From contig NC_088099.1 in assembly GCF_036370855.1 (NCBI RefSeq), forward strand, positions 24,333,501 through 24,397,500: 64,000 nucleotides of DNA, read 5' to 3'. How positions within the stretch are numbered: position 1 is the stretch's first letter; each line of letters opens with the position of its first letter. Below, in pieces: positions 48,123-60,124 of the stretch. This DNA comes from Dromaius novaehollandiae (taxonomy: Eukaryota; Chordata; Aves; Casuariiformes; Dromaiidae). A model generated the notes under the pieces. The model saw nothing but the letters and a program-made list of their open reading frames with translations. It ran no database searches and was not told the origin of the DNA. A program made the translations under genes and the position numbers.

Positions 48123-49646
48123 CTAAAACAGGGAAGAACATGACATTAAGATAAATTATGCACATATTAATTGAATGTTCAAAATTATAAGGAAATCAAT
48201 ATAAAAGTAACCAAAATCACAATTCAGTGCAAAGAAATATAGGCAGAAAGTATATGATGCTATAAAGTGAAAATTGTTATTATATTTGACTAGATCTGTA
48301 TCTTCAGAGCTTGACTGATATACAGGAGTATCTTCAAGAAAAACTGAGGGGCTGGGGGTGAAAATACGAGTTAATTCACACGAAAAAGCAGCTAACAGAG
48401 ATTTAAATTGAGTATGAATGATTTGCACTCATCTTGGGATCTTTATGAATGAGTCCTCATGAAGTGAGAAGAATGATTCCCCTTTTCAGTGCAGAGTTCC
48501 CTTACAATTCTTGATTTAAAATATAACAAGGAAGTTCAGGATGGAACAGGTCAAAAAAATTTTGATTAAAAAAAAACAAAAACAAAAACAAAAAAACCCA
48601 GAACAGTCAGAAGAAGAGCCCTTCTTTTGGTGGTAGTTTTGCCAGTCTCCGTGGTGGAATAAGTAATTACCTTCCCACCACTGAGGAATTTAATAGTAAT
48701 TGGATTCAAAGCTGCATTCCATTAGTGTTTCTTTTTTCTCAGAAAAATTTTTGTTATTTCTTAGTACTGATTTTTTTAATGAATAAGAAAAATCACTTGT
48801 TTTCTATTTAACATTTCCTAATTTCTTCCAGTCACCATATTTACCTGAATACAAGTTTACTTTGAAGGTGACTAAATAAATTCTCACTGTTATTTTATAT
48901 AGAACATTTTTAATTGACCCAGTTTACTCTTTTCAGTCTAACATACTGAGACATCTTTCAGTTTCTTTAATGGACATGGTGATCATGCAGTAAAACACCA
49001 AGTACACAGAAGGCTGCAGTGAAATTCAACCTGTCACACGTGACATTGGGATGTACCAAAGTGTTTTGTTCTTCACTTCATAAAAAATATGTTTCTGATA
49101 CTCATATCTGATTTTTAACTTATAATCTCTTTGTTTCTGGCTACAGAGCTTAAATGTGTACATATTTTTATACTCAGCATAGCTGGATTATTTTTCTTTT
49201 TCTTCCACTCCTCCACATTTTTTCTTGAACCTCAGCATAAAGCATTAAAACCAAATATGTAAATATGCATGCCCTGTTCCTCTAGTATTAACAACCACAT
49301 TTTACCTTGCACTTATCATAGGCTAAGAACATGCATTGGACTAGCAAACTACTGTAAATCAGCTGCTCTACATTAACTGCCCCATACCTGCCTAAAAGGA
49401 GAATATAAAATAATCCTTTAAGTTTAAATCCCTAAAGGATTAGAAATGTATTTTCCCAGGTTTAAATAGGTCTGGTATAAAATTTAGTGGTCTTTTGTCT
49501 CAAATTATTCTTCTCCTTTCTAAGTACACATTTTTCACTGTTAACAAAACTTGCTGCAGAATTTCCAATACATCTGAGAGCATACAATAACTATTAGTAT
49601 TCAACACAATAGTGAGTATCAGGCAACAGTTTGCAGAAAAAACTAC

Positions 49647-49808
49647 CTGCATGTTAACAAGTTTGTAGTAGATTCCCTTTCTTTCCATCAATTCAATATG
49701 GTTCCCCTGTTCTGTGACAATTCCATCTTTGAACACAGCTATATGATCAGCATTTCGGACTGTTGACAGTCGATGAGCTACGACAACCGTGGTGCGTCCT
49801 TCCCTTGC
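49647..49808 (-). CDS. ABCB1: Gene A exon 15: NBD1 H-loop
   Basis: 162 nt, 54 codons. It encodes [20 protein letters not shown] with the H-loop His, then [17 protein letters not shown] and [10 protein letters not shown], which closes NBD1. Acceptor TTTTAG, donor GTAGTT. Confidence 0.95.
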
Positions 49809-51077
49809 CTAAAAATAACAAACTTTTACATTAATATATCTCTAAGTATATTCAAAATTTTTTCATCTTCATATTAGAAAAATGGAAACAAAATTGTCCA
49901 CAGAGAAACAATACATTTCAAATTTTTTTAAAAAAACAGATTAGAATGAGTACCCTAAAACAGGAATATAATTTTTAGCTTGAACATAGATATTACAGAC
50001 AATCTCTTGCTGTGGCGCAAAAGAGTACCAGATTTTGCTTATAAATATTTTTAAAAATTCTCTCAACATTGTAAATATTTAAACCTTATATATATATTTA
50101 AATCTGTAGTCTTATATTTAAACCTTAAAATCTGTGAAGGATAGTTTACATTCAATTAATCAAGTAAATATATTTAGAAGCATTATTGAAAGTATTTTAC
50201 ATTAGCTTTAAAAGAGAGTTCAGTGTTTAAAGCTTGAATTCATTTCCCATTCAAATAGCTTCACTGAAAGTAAAATCCTCTATAATTTCATATAAAATGC
50301 AATTTAATTAGCTATCTCATTTTGGATGTTTATGCACCTATCATGCATAATATGGAAAATGTCATAGTTGGCCCTTTTAATAATCAAGCTGTATGAAAAT
50401 TATCAAGGAACTTACAGCTTAAATAATCAAATTAATGATCACAGGTGGAATTCTGACAGAACCTGGTTATGGTCCATCTTCCCTTGGTCTTCTGCAGCGG
50501 TTTATGAAGATCCCAGTTTATAAATATTGGCATGAAGAAAAGCTAGATAAGTGACTATTCTCCATTAAATGTATTTCCATTAATAATTTATTTATTCTAG
50601 AAGTCACCTGCAGGAAGCATTACAGCACTCCAATTGGAAGACAGCCCAACTGGGTAAATTCAGAATAGCATTTGGGGGGTATACTGCCACAATACGAATA
50701 TAAAGAAATTTTGTTTAAACCTCTCAGTTCCATCAGGAATCAGCTGTCCCTGTAATGGTCTCTACACCGAGGAGACAAAGAGCACCTAGGGATATTCATA
50801 TTAAGAGAAGCAAATGTTTCCTTGAAGTGTTTCCTGCAAGTAAAGAACCAGGTCATTGCTACAATCAGTTATGACATGCTGGTAGCCCTTATCCTGTCTG
50901 TCAGGTTTCAACATAAGTTAATCAACTAGGTGAGTGACAAGAATATGAACATCTATAAGACAGTGTATTGTAGGGGACAGTATTTATGCCAAGAAAATCT
51001 GATGCAAGATTAATGACACAGAAAACACTATATCCTCACTTGAAACAAGATTCCTCCCCGTAATACCTCCAAAATGT

Positions 51078-51104
51078 AAAATAAATAAATAAATAAATGA
51101 AATA
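51078..51104 (+). repeat. (AAAT)n microsatellite
   Basis: Five to six AAAT units in intron 14 of gene A. Confidence 0.9.
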
Positions 51105-51269
51105 AAAAATTAAAAAAATACACATATCTGTGCAAACAGAAAGTATTTGCCAAATTGAAGTTTACTTTATGTTTAAGGGTCTCTATTTCTTGTAGCTCTT
51201 TAAACAAGTGTCTGAAAAAAGGAAACAACAGGCTCCTGCTCACCTACTTCCTTTCACAGTGATACTGAC

Positions 51270-51440
51270 CTTGTCCAGTGCTGCCTGCACAACAGATTCA
51301 CTTTCAGTATCCAAAGCGGATGTGGCCTCATCAAGCAGGAGGATTTTAGGATCGCGAACCAGAGCACGGGCAATTGCTATTCTCTGCTTCTGGCCGCCGC
51401 TCAGCTGGGCCCCTCTTTCTCCAACCATGGTTTCAAACTT
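51270..51440 (-). CDS. ABCB1: Gene A exon 14: NBD1 signature, Walker B, D-loop
   Basis: 171 nt, 57 codons. It encodes [12 protein letters not shown], signature LSGGQKQR, Walker B ILLLDEAT with catalytic Glu, and D-loop SALDTESE, ending VVQAALDK. The donor is the less common GTCAGT. Confidence 0.95.
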
Positions 51441-51858
51441 CTGCAAGACAACAACACGCACTTCCAGTACATTCCACAACACAATCCTTTTGCCAGCGAA
51501 AGGCAGCGTAAGGAAAGGCCACATCTGCATTAGTAGCACCAGCAGATTCTTTTATTACCTTGCCCTGTTCTAAAACACTGCAGGGTAAACACTCGCTTGA
51601 CTATGCCTTCCTCATTCTTCATGTCCCTAGGGCTCTAGTATTTCTCAGTCCTCTGAAATGCTCATCCAACCATGGCCTAAAGAGTTGACACTAACTTTAT
51701 TCTCACAAAAGTTATGAGAAGGCTCTTTGTAGTCACAGCTCCAGCGAGAGCTTCCTCTATCTGCTGGTTGGTTTAGGAAGAGCCCTTCCAGGGAACTCTC
51801 TGGCATGAGCGGGCTTACTTAAGGGAAACTTCTTCACCAAGACAGCGGGTTTGCTTAC

Positions 51859-52062
51859 GTTGGGTAGCTCCATGATGAAGTCGTAAGCATTAGCTTCCTT
51901 GGTAGCTTTTTCAATCTCTTCCATGGTGACGTTCTCACGGCCGTAACGAATGTTTTCTGCAATAGTAGTAGCAAACAGCACGGGCTCCTGATTCACCACA
52001 CCGATAATCTCCCGCAGATATCTGACGTTGAGGGTCTTAATATCCTGCCCATCAATGGTAAT
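51859..52062 (-). CDS. ABCB1: Gene A exon 13: NBD1 Q-loop and helical subdomain
   Basis: 204 nt, 68 codons. It encodes [19 protein letters not shown], the Q-loop [11 protein letters not shown], and [20 protein letters not shown] up to MELPN. The Q-loop Gln is present, but the residue before it is Asn where Ser is usual. Acceptor TTTAG, donor GTAAGC. Confidence 0.95.
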
Positions 52063-52250
52063 CTAAACAAAGGGACGCAGACGACAAGAGTTCGCTAAGT
52101 GTTTTGGCCACGGCATCTCTCTCCCCCAGGTTGTCCTGTGCCATTTTAGGGGAAACCCTATTGTGTCATTTGAACAAGGGCAATAAGACCAGAGCTAAAC
52201 TTCAAACAACAGTGATGTACACAGCAGTCATCTCACTTGAGCTACCTTAC

Positions 52251-52376
52251 CATGCCTTCCTTGGGGTCATAAAATCTCTGGATGAGCTGAACAGTTGTAC
52301 TTTTCCCACAGCCACTGCCACCAACAAGGGCTACTGTCTGGCCGCAGTTAACCTTGAGATTCAAGCCTTTCAGTAC
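52251..52376 (-). CDS. ABCB1: Gene A exon 12: NBD1 Walker A
   Basis: 126 nt, 42 codons. It encodes [19 protein letters not shown] and the P-loop [10 protein letters not shown], then [13 protein letters not shown]. The Walker A Lys and Ser/Thr that bind ATP phosphates and magnesium are intact. Donor GTAAGG. Confidence 0.95.
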
Positions 52377-52811
52377 CTTCATGGAATATGTTAGAAAAAA
52401 CATAATGTATAAAAATGTGAGCTTAAATTTAGGAGAACTCTAATGACTTGAGTGAAATTTTCTTCATATTTACATCAGAACTGGTCTAATAGCAATACAT
52501 TACACAATAGTGTTCACAATTACCCATATTGTGAACCAGTTCATATGACAAAACAACGTAGTATTATAACTACATAAAATTAAGAGTTATATAATAATAC
52601 TATGATGCAGTATTTCTGTACTGTCACCTTTTTCTGGAAGGGACCAGAGAAAGTAGAGGAAAATTATTGTACAGTAAAACTCACTGTTTTCACATGAGTT
52701 ACAGGATCAACTTGAAATTGTTAAATTTTCAACAAAATTTTATTTGACTTTTTTCCTAAATAAATGATTCACATATTTAACTGTAAAATGTATCAACTTC
52801 ATATATAGTAC

Positions 52812-52922
52812 CTTAACATCTGGTCTGGCTGGATAATTGAAGCAAACATTGTGGAATTCCAAATTCCCTTTAACATGATCTGGTTTGTAGCCTGCCTCTG
52901 AGTAACTGTCAATTTGAGGTTC
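52812..52922 (-). CDS. ABCB1: Gene A exon 11: start of NBD1 with A-loop
   Basis: 111 nt, 37 codons, phase 0. It encodes [20 protein letters not shown] and [17 protein letters not shown]. The Tyr of FNYPARP is the A-loop aromatic residue that stacks on adenine. Donor GTACTA, acceptor CACAG. Confidence 0.95.
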
Positions 52923-54272
52923 CTGTGCAAAATAACACACACATACACAGACTTATTTCCTAATTATATTTTTTCACAAAGAAGTCCTGGAGTACACCAT
53001 CATTCTCTAGAAATACTAAAATATATTTTAAACTGATTTAGGTGAGATTTTGCAAAATATGCAAACAACAAATGATGTTTTGCTGCTTCATTACTACACT
53101 TCTTAACTATACATGCAAGAACACTTTTATAATTTTTCCATTTAAGCTTTGTGTGAATTTAGTACATTAAGACTGTACCCACAGCTAGCAGCAATTAGAG
53201 ATTCATTCCACTGCCTGATGATTAACTTGAACATACCACCTGTAATGAGCTGATACTGTCTTTTCATTCATAACTTTGCCCTTTCTGCTGAAACCATTTT
53301 TGTGAGAAAGAACTGACCAACTGACCATTAAGGAGAAACAGAGTTCTTAATGACCATTATTTTTATTTCCATCCAGGGTAGGTCTAGAACTTGAAGCACG
53401 TCTTAACAACGTAACAATCCAAAACGTGTAATTGCATTTCATACAGATAAATTCATCCTAGTTTCATTAAATAGTAAAGTCACAGCATCCCTGATTTCAG
53501 CAACTCCTGGCAATTAAAGTATATATCCAGGATAACAGGTTGGGTTTTATAGATTTGCTGATGCTCATGCTGCTGCTGGTGCCACTACTATCTTTGAAAC
53601 GTATGCTAGTATACCTGCATCAACTGTAATCACATCTTTATATAGCACTGCAGACATGCCCTTCACAATAAAAACATTAAAGGATACTTCCAAAGCTAAA
53701 TATTCTAGTGCTCCAGTACTGCTACCTCTGATGAAGCAAGAATTGGTAACTCTAAGAGATAAAGGGAAACTGACGAATAATTACACATTCTATCTGCTTG
53801 TATGAATATCTGTCTATAAGAAAAAAAATGAATTGTTTTAGCGTGGTCAAGATCAGATAAAATTAGGAGTCAAATACTGCAGAAAATTGCTACAAATGCA
53901 ACGGCAATAAAGTTAGCCTTTTACATTATTAACAATTTAACAGAAATATTCTCAATCACTAAAGTATAGGAAGGACCCATTTTCCTCCTTTGTTCCATAA
54001 TATCTGAATAAGAACATTGGTTTTCCTTTCACCCTTAAATAGGCCTCCTTGGAAATACAGAATTGAGGTTCTTATTAATGGTAGCACAAATTTTTATTTT
54101 TTCCATGTTGATATTTCAATATATTTTCAGAACATATCAGATATCTATTTGAATTACATCTCATTTTACTCACTATTCTTTACTCTTGCTAACTTCACAT
54201 CCATAAATAGCCTGCACTATAAAAAGAAGGGTCTGTAAGTTTTGAAATGAGAGCCAGGGCAAAGGTACTCAC

Positions 54273-54386
54273 ACTGTCTATGATATTAAAGACTGCATAG
54301 GCAGCTCCCCTTGCATTAGCAAATGCCTCTATGCTTGGAGCAGTCTGTCCAATACTGAAAGCTCCAACCAATACAGAGAAAAAAAC
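54273..54386 (-). CDS. ABCB1: Gene A exon 10: TM6
   Basis: 114 nt in phase 0, 38 codons. Acceptor TTTCAG, donor GTGAGT. It encodes [18 protein letters not shown] (TM6, a major substrate-contact helix in ABCB1) and [19 protein letters not shown] leading to NBD1. This is the counterpart of the last visible exon of gene B. Confidence 0.95.
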
Positions 54387-54495
54387 CTGAAAGAAATTTT
54401 TGTGAGGACATTTATCAAGTCATAATTAAGCAGAGAATTACATTTATTTATTTACATTAGATAACTTTGGATCAAGAGGCTCTACACTTCTTATG

Positions 54496-54632
54496 GAAGT
54501 TTAAGAAATCTAGACTTGAAGAACAAATGAAATAAAAAATAACATTAAGAATAACATGAAATAAATAATAACATTAATAATAACATAAAAAGAAGTTTAA
54601 GAAATCTAGACTTGAAGAACAAATGAAATAAA
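54496..54632 (+). repeat. 41-bp direct repeat with 96-bp period
   Basis: gaagtttaagaaatctagac and the next 21 bases occur identically at 54496-54536 and 54592-54632. The spacer consists of loose aataacat units, so the whole is a two-copy imperfect tandem array in intron 9 of gene A, about 110 bp upstream of exon 10. Confidence 0.9.
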
Positions 54633-56956
54633 GAATAACAATAAGAAAAGGCCTTCCTTTAATAAGAGTCCTCTGATAACTGTGTTCCTGTACAATATAC
54701 CTGCACATGTTGATGTTGCAAAGAGATTGCTAAGGATGAAAAAGTGACTGAGAATGGAATCTCCAAAATCTCTCCCAACAAGTGTGTAATTCCACTTGAT
54801 ATCTCAGGATCCATTGTACTAATTCATTCTTTGGCAAAAGATGATCTGAAGGCTAGGAAGTATATTTCTATATTAAGATGAGAAAACACTGTGTGCCCTT
54901 CAACAGCACAAAAGTGGAACTGCAAAGTACTAGCATCCTGCTTTCAAAATGACAGGGGAGAAGAGGTATACAATTTGACCTTCTCCATCTAAAACTAATA
55001 CAGGTCCCCTCTGCTGGAGCAGAAGTGTAAGTGAGAAAAAGCGAGCACAAGCAAGAAGGAACAAGAGAAAGAAAAAGACAAAAAAAGAAAATCATAGCTC
55101 ATTGCCTTCAGGTGGTATCAAAATAAAAGTAATAAAAAGGGACTACCCAAATAGAGGTCATAATAAAAGCAATAGGCTGTCAGACAAAAGGTCTATCACG
55201 CACATCCTCTTTTCTCCAACAGTGGTCATACACAGATGCAATACCTAAGAACGCATGTAAGAACAGAGCAAGCTGCTGTTATATTTCTCCCTGCAATGCT
55301 TATATTCTCTAACTATATGCAAAGAAATGAAATTAGATTAAACAAATAATCAGGATGATCCAAACTTAAAAGATCAGTTCTCTTTTATTTAAATATATGC
55401 ATTCAAAAAAATCTTTTAACTGAAATATTTTCCCAGAACATTTTAAATATCCTATATTTTGACAGAATATAGACTAAAAAACTTTATAAATTATTTAAAG
55501 TTTTGGGAGGAGGCTTCCATAAAAAATTAAAATATTTTCACAGAAATTTTGATGGGCATTTTTTGATCTTTTTTTCCACATTTCCTCAAGTAGATTTCTC
55601 TAATACTTGTATGAAATTGGCTAAGTCCCTTCTTTAAAAACTACTTTCTTTTCATCAGTAATACACCATGAAAATAACTTTGTTCTAATCCCAATTTCTA
55701 CCACTTTTGTTTGGATCTAATATTGTAGTGACAGGTTTTTTTTTTACTGACCAACTAAATGATAATAATGTATCCCTATAAAAGAATTCACTGCTTTAAC
55801 TATATCACTTCGTTCATATTGCTTACTTGTTAGCATGCTCTCTGTCACAGTTTTGGCTCATGCCAGCTAGCATTGAGAGAACATCAGACACAGTCCTGGA
55901 TGCAGTATGGGCAAGAATGTACCATGTTTGGCTCCAGCTACCCAGACGCATTTTGCAGCACTATTTTATCAAGTGTTGCAACCTCTTACACCCTCAGATG
56001 CCCTTATCACACAGTCCAGGACTTGCAACACATACCGTCTGATTCATGTTATAAAAACACCATATGGATGAACTACGATATTGACAACAAATTATTGCAA
56101 ATACTTGGAACTGAAAAAACTACACGCAAGGGCACAAGTAGTTCTCTGAACCTCACTGAGATGGTCTATACGCCAACCTTCCTTCTTAAAAAATTTTAGA
56201 CCTAGTACTGCAAAAGATCAAAAGAGCCTATACCATACTTCAGAGGCATTTTTAACAGCCTGAGTGATTTGTAAATAAAACAGAACAGAGGTAGCTTTAA
56301 AAATATAGATATGTGTATCTGGTCTCCTGGCTGAGTTTCATCATGGCTAAAAAAGTTATACAAATGTGGGAAAAAGAATAACTTATACAAAATTAGCATG
56401 GTTGCCGCATCAAGAGAAGAATTTAAGTACTGAAGAATGATGTTTTTCTTCCTTTGGTTGGATGGTGACATATTTCCTACTTAGAAGTTTGTTTTTCTTC
56501 CTCTAGCTTTTTAAAAATATTTAGAAGAGATTCCAGGCACTTACAAAGCAAAATATAAGAAAAGAATCAAAGTGATCTGCTTAGATCTCCCAACAACTAA
56601 AACAAAGTAGTTGCTTCTGTATCCTGAAAACATATTCAGCCTCACAAATCTCAAAACAAATAGCAACTAGGAAAGACACTGTATTTCAATTTTTGACTAA
56701 AATGTTTTTTTCTATGCTTGTCTGAGCTTATCAAAGTCAGAAGAGCTGTAGAAACATCCAAAAATAATATATGTTTTATTTGGCTTGATGTAGATTTTGA
56801 GATACCATAGAAATAACACATAGACTCTTGTGGTAAGAAGGAAGAGAAGCGCAATGATTTTGGCCTACAATTCTGGTTAAACCCAAAGAAGTTCCCAAAA
56901 TACACTTTACTGTCATTAGTATTTTTTCCTTTTATTGGGCAGTTACTGATACTTAC

Positions 56957-57128
56957 TGTAAGAACATTGCCAATAGTATAATTATCAGATAGTACCAAGG
57001 TAGTTCCATACCAGAAGGCCAATGCATATGATGCATATATCAGTAAGAAAGCAACACCCATAGAAATATTAGCTGTAATAGACTTTTTTATTCCAATGCG
57101 TTTAGCATCTTCTAAGTTTTTACGGTAT
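56957..57128 (-). CDS. ABCB1: Gene A exon 9: TM5
   Basis: 172 nt, acceptor CTTCCAG, donor GTAAGT. It encodes [20 protein letters not shown], then TM5 ([16 protein letters not shown]) and the short third extracellular loop LSDNYTIG, ending NVLT. About 82% identical by eye to the corresponding exon of gene B. Confidence 0.95.
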
Positions 57129-57913
57129 CTGGAAGAAAGACAGAAGTTCAAAATGGACCCAGTTTTGTACCAAAACACCAAAAACACTGTGGATGAAATA
57201 GAAAAAGAGCACTGATGAGGTACTATGAGAGATATACAACATATAACCTAAAGGTGCATATAACCTCAGGTGCAGAAACTTAAGGCAGCCCCTAGAAAGG
57301 CCAACATCATAAAATGGCAGATAGAATGAAAAAAAAAAAAAAGCAGGGGGATTACAGTTCAGTGACTAGCATGTGAGTTTGTTAAATTACCTGCTGTTTA
57401 ATGAACTTGGACTGTGAACTATTCGTGACAGGTTTTGAGATTACAATTGTTAGCTTTAGATAAAAGGTTAAAATACATCATAAGAATTATGTTCTACAGT
57501 GCAAACAGAAATATTGTTTAATGAAACCCTCACAACGAGTATTGAGTAATCACATATTAAGGATACCGTCATCTTTTCTCATGACATTGCCTTTTTTGGC
57601 TAAAGCTCTCACTTGCTGTATGATGCTTAAAGAAGTTAATACACTTCCTAGAGCAGAGACAATTTACCTAATTATTTTGTGAGTTTCTAGAAAGTAAATA
57701 ACTCTCATTCAACACGTAGTGAAACTTGTAAAAGGCAACAACAGTTGGACAATTTCCAGTCCCATTACCCACAAATGCAGTAAGCACAAGGCTCACTTGT
57801 ATGGACAGATTTTCAGTAGTGAAGATGCAAGAAAATTTCAAACTATCTGAAGTGAGTACTTTAAAATTAGCTGATGAAAGCAAACACTGCTTTTACGTAA
57901 GCAATGTTTTTAC

Positions 57914-58038
57914 CTTTTAATCTCTTTGTCCTGACCTCCAAAAGCTATTACAGTCCGAATTGCTGACAGAACTTCTTCTGCAACAGCTCCTGCTTTTGCA
58001 TATGCAGCTTGCTCTTTGTCAGTAAAAGCAGAGAGAAC
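57914..58038 (-). CDS. ABCB1: Gene A exon 8: intracellular loop 2
   Basis: 125 nt, acceptor TATTAG, donor GTAAAA. It encodes [21 protein letters not shown] and then [20 protein letters not shown], the conserved long helix that runs to the coupling helix contacting the opposite NBD. It ends in a split Arg codon. Confidence 0.95.
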
Positions 58039-59057
58039 CTAATACAGGATCAAATGATCTTAAGATTTGACTTAATAGAATGAGCGCAAGCATTTCACAA
58101 TGGTTATTTTAGACCTAGTAGTTATAGATATAGTTATATCACAATTATTATTTTACAATACGAAGCCTTTTGATTGTATTACATACAAGAGGGCAGAACA
58201 TTCAATATTAAAATTATTAATTACATTAAAAATTCAATCTAATAATTCAACATTATCCATTCTCAACAACTGAGGTCTGGATTTTCAGCTCTGCTTTCAT
58301 CCAGTGCAGAAGATTATATGAGCACTCCTACTGAGCTGGCTGTGGTTCTCTGGTTCTGGGGCAGATCTGCCCATTCTGATATCTGACTACCTTAGCCAGC
58401 AAGTTCTATAACTTGTGTTCATTGGCCACAGTCCATGAAGACTCTCAGCTAATAGACATACCTGGCACATGCCTCTCTACTCCTACCTCTTCCCCAACAT
58501 ACTCAAGACTGCAGAGGCATATATAACCTTTGAAATGTAATGGAAATAAAGTACTATAAAAATCTGAAGGCTTCCAAACTGCAAATTAACTAGTCACTCC
58601 AATCCCACAGTAATTTAGTACTCATGTAAGTCTGTCTAAAATTCCTTCCCAAAGCTGTAACAACTCTGAAAAGAGACTCTGCATCTGAGACCAAGGCTTG
58701 GTCTAGCTTATTTACTTATTTTTCAGGGGTGCAATTTGTTTCAACAAAACATGTGGACAAAGTTAAACAGTAATAGATGTGTATATTTTACTGGTATTTT
58801 TTGTTTCCTTTTCCATATAAAAATAAGCTATGTTAAAAATCACAGTAAGCCTGTCCATTGTATGGGAATTATAATATTGAAACTGTATGAGGATAGTTCT
58901 ATATAATTTATTTAACACAGCTTATATAGAATAATTATCATGGCTTTAGACAATATTTATGTAAGTGATACATTCCAACAGTGAGAATTACAGTTACATA
59001 GACTTATTTCATTCTCTCACTGATATAAAGCATGACACTGAAAGTATATTAACTTAC

Positions 59058-59229
59058 TTTTGCCCAGATTGCTGCTGAAAGTCCCAGGACAGGACTGACT
59101 GCTAGTATTACAAGGGTTAATTTCCATCCTTTTATGAGACCAACAACAAATCCCGTCACAAATGTTGTTACTGCTTGAACAAGCAATCCAATTTTGTCAC
59201 CTATTCCTTCATTAATCTTGGTGACATCA
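59058..59229 (-). CDS. ABCB1: Gene A exon 7: TM3-TM4
   Basis: 172 nt, acceptor TTTCAG, donor GTAAGT. It encodes [14 protein letters not shown], then TM3 and TM4 separated by KGWKLTL, ending IWAK. The TM3 segment reads [12 protein letters not shown] where gene B and, from memory, mammals have an MFFQ-type sequence, so this copy has diverged in TM3. Confidence 0.95.
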
Positions 59230-59569
59230 CTGAAAAACAAATTACATCCAGACAGGAAGGAAAATGTAGAAAGCATACAAAGTTTTTCAGTTTTGTCACA
59301 TGTACATCTGTGCAGAGGATAATACTTCTTATTCCGTTGCCTGACAACAGTTTGCTCAAGAGTAGAGCACTATATAATGCAGTCATGGAAGTTTTCATAT
59401 TTCTTGGGAAAATTCTGTGCTATAAATTTCTGTTTGCCTCTGAAGACTAAAATTCTGCCTACAGTATAAAGTTCCTATTGCTCTCTCTAATTCCAGATTT
59501 TGGACCTATCTGGAAACTATGGGATCTCTGAAAGGAAGAGCTAAAGCCTTTCATGTGGGCAAAAAGAAA

Positions 59570-59601
59570 GGAATAGCTTGTCATGCAGTTCAAGCTATTC
59601 C
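59570..59601. repeat. Inverted repeat, 11-bp perfect arms
   Basis: GGAATAGCTTG and CAAGCTATTCC flank a 10-nt loop in intron 6 of gene A. Confidence 0.9.
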
Positions 59602-59932
59602 CATTTTTGGTGTCAGTCAGCATCTTTTTGAGTCCCCAGTGTGCACAGAAATGAACCGTGTTTTCTCTCCATGGAGGTAATGTCTTAGGTTGGGCTTTAG
59701 TCATCCCCAGAGTTCACAGATACTTATCTAAATGCTTTTCTGGTATCTTTGTCATAGTCCAGTATCAGAAGTATCAGAAGTGTCAGAAGTTCAGCCTCTG
59801 AGACTCGCAGTGAGATAACTTACATGAGATTTACAATGAAATAATTTAATTAGAAAAACCCCTTTTAAAAATTTTTAGCTTCTACATGTTTAGCAAGATA
59901 AAATACCACTGTGGAAGTTATAGTGTACTTAC

Positions 59933-60124
59933 TCTATGAGACGAGTGTTAAGTTCTCCCACATCATTTACATCAAACCATCCAATTTCCTGTCTCATAAT
60001 TGCATGAAAAAATTGTTTTCTAATTTTCTTTATTTGCCGGCCTGCTGCTAGGGTCCAAAATGAAGTTTGGACATAAGCAGCAAGAAGAACACCAGCTGCT
60101 ATTCCAGAATAGTAATATGCATAC
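59933..60124 (-). CDS. ABCB1: Gene A exon 6: TM2 and first intracellular helix
   Basis: 192 nt, acceptor TTTCAG, donor GTAAGT. It encodes R(split)[17 protein letters not shown] (TM2) followed by [18 protein letters not shown] and the coupling-helix stretch [18 protein letters not shown]. The split Asp codon is completed by exon 7. This is the first exon of gene A inside the window; the preceding exon must lie beyond 64000. Confidence 0.95.

Larger units (their letters stand above)
46791..53999 (-). other. Introns 10 to 17 of gene A
   Basis: Introns between exons 11 and 18 plus the low-coordinate part of intron 10; the shortest is 188 bp (between exons 12 and 13). Contents are AT-rich; an (AAAT)n tract sits at about 51078-51104. 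NBD1 exons 11-14 are tightly packed within 1.7 kb. No repeat family or additional exon recognised. Confidence 0.55.
54387..59932 (-). other. Introns 6 to 9 of gene A
   Basis: Introns of 703, 1019, 785 and 2570 bp. Besides the repeat near 54.5 kb and an 11-bp-arm hairpin at 59570-59601, they hold only AT-rich sequence with a poly-A run near 57330. Confidence 0.55.
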
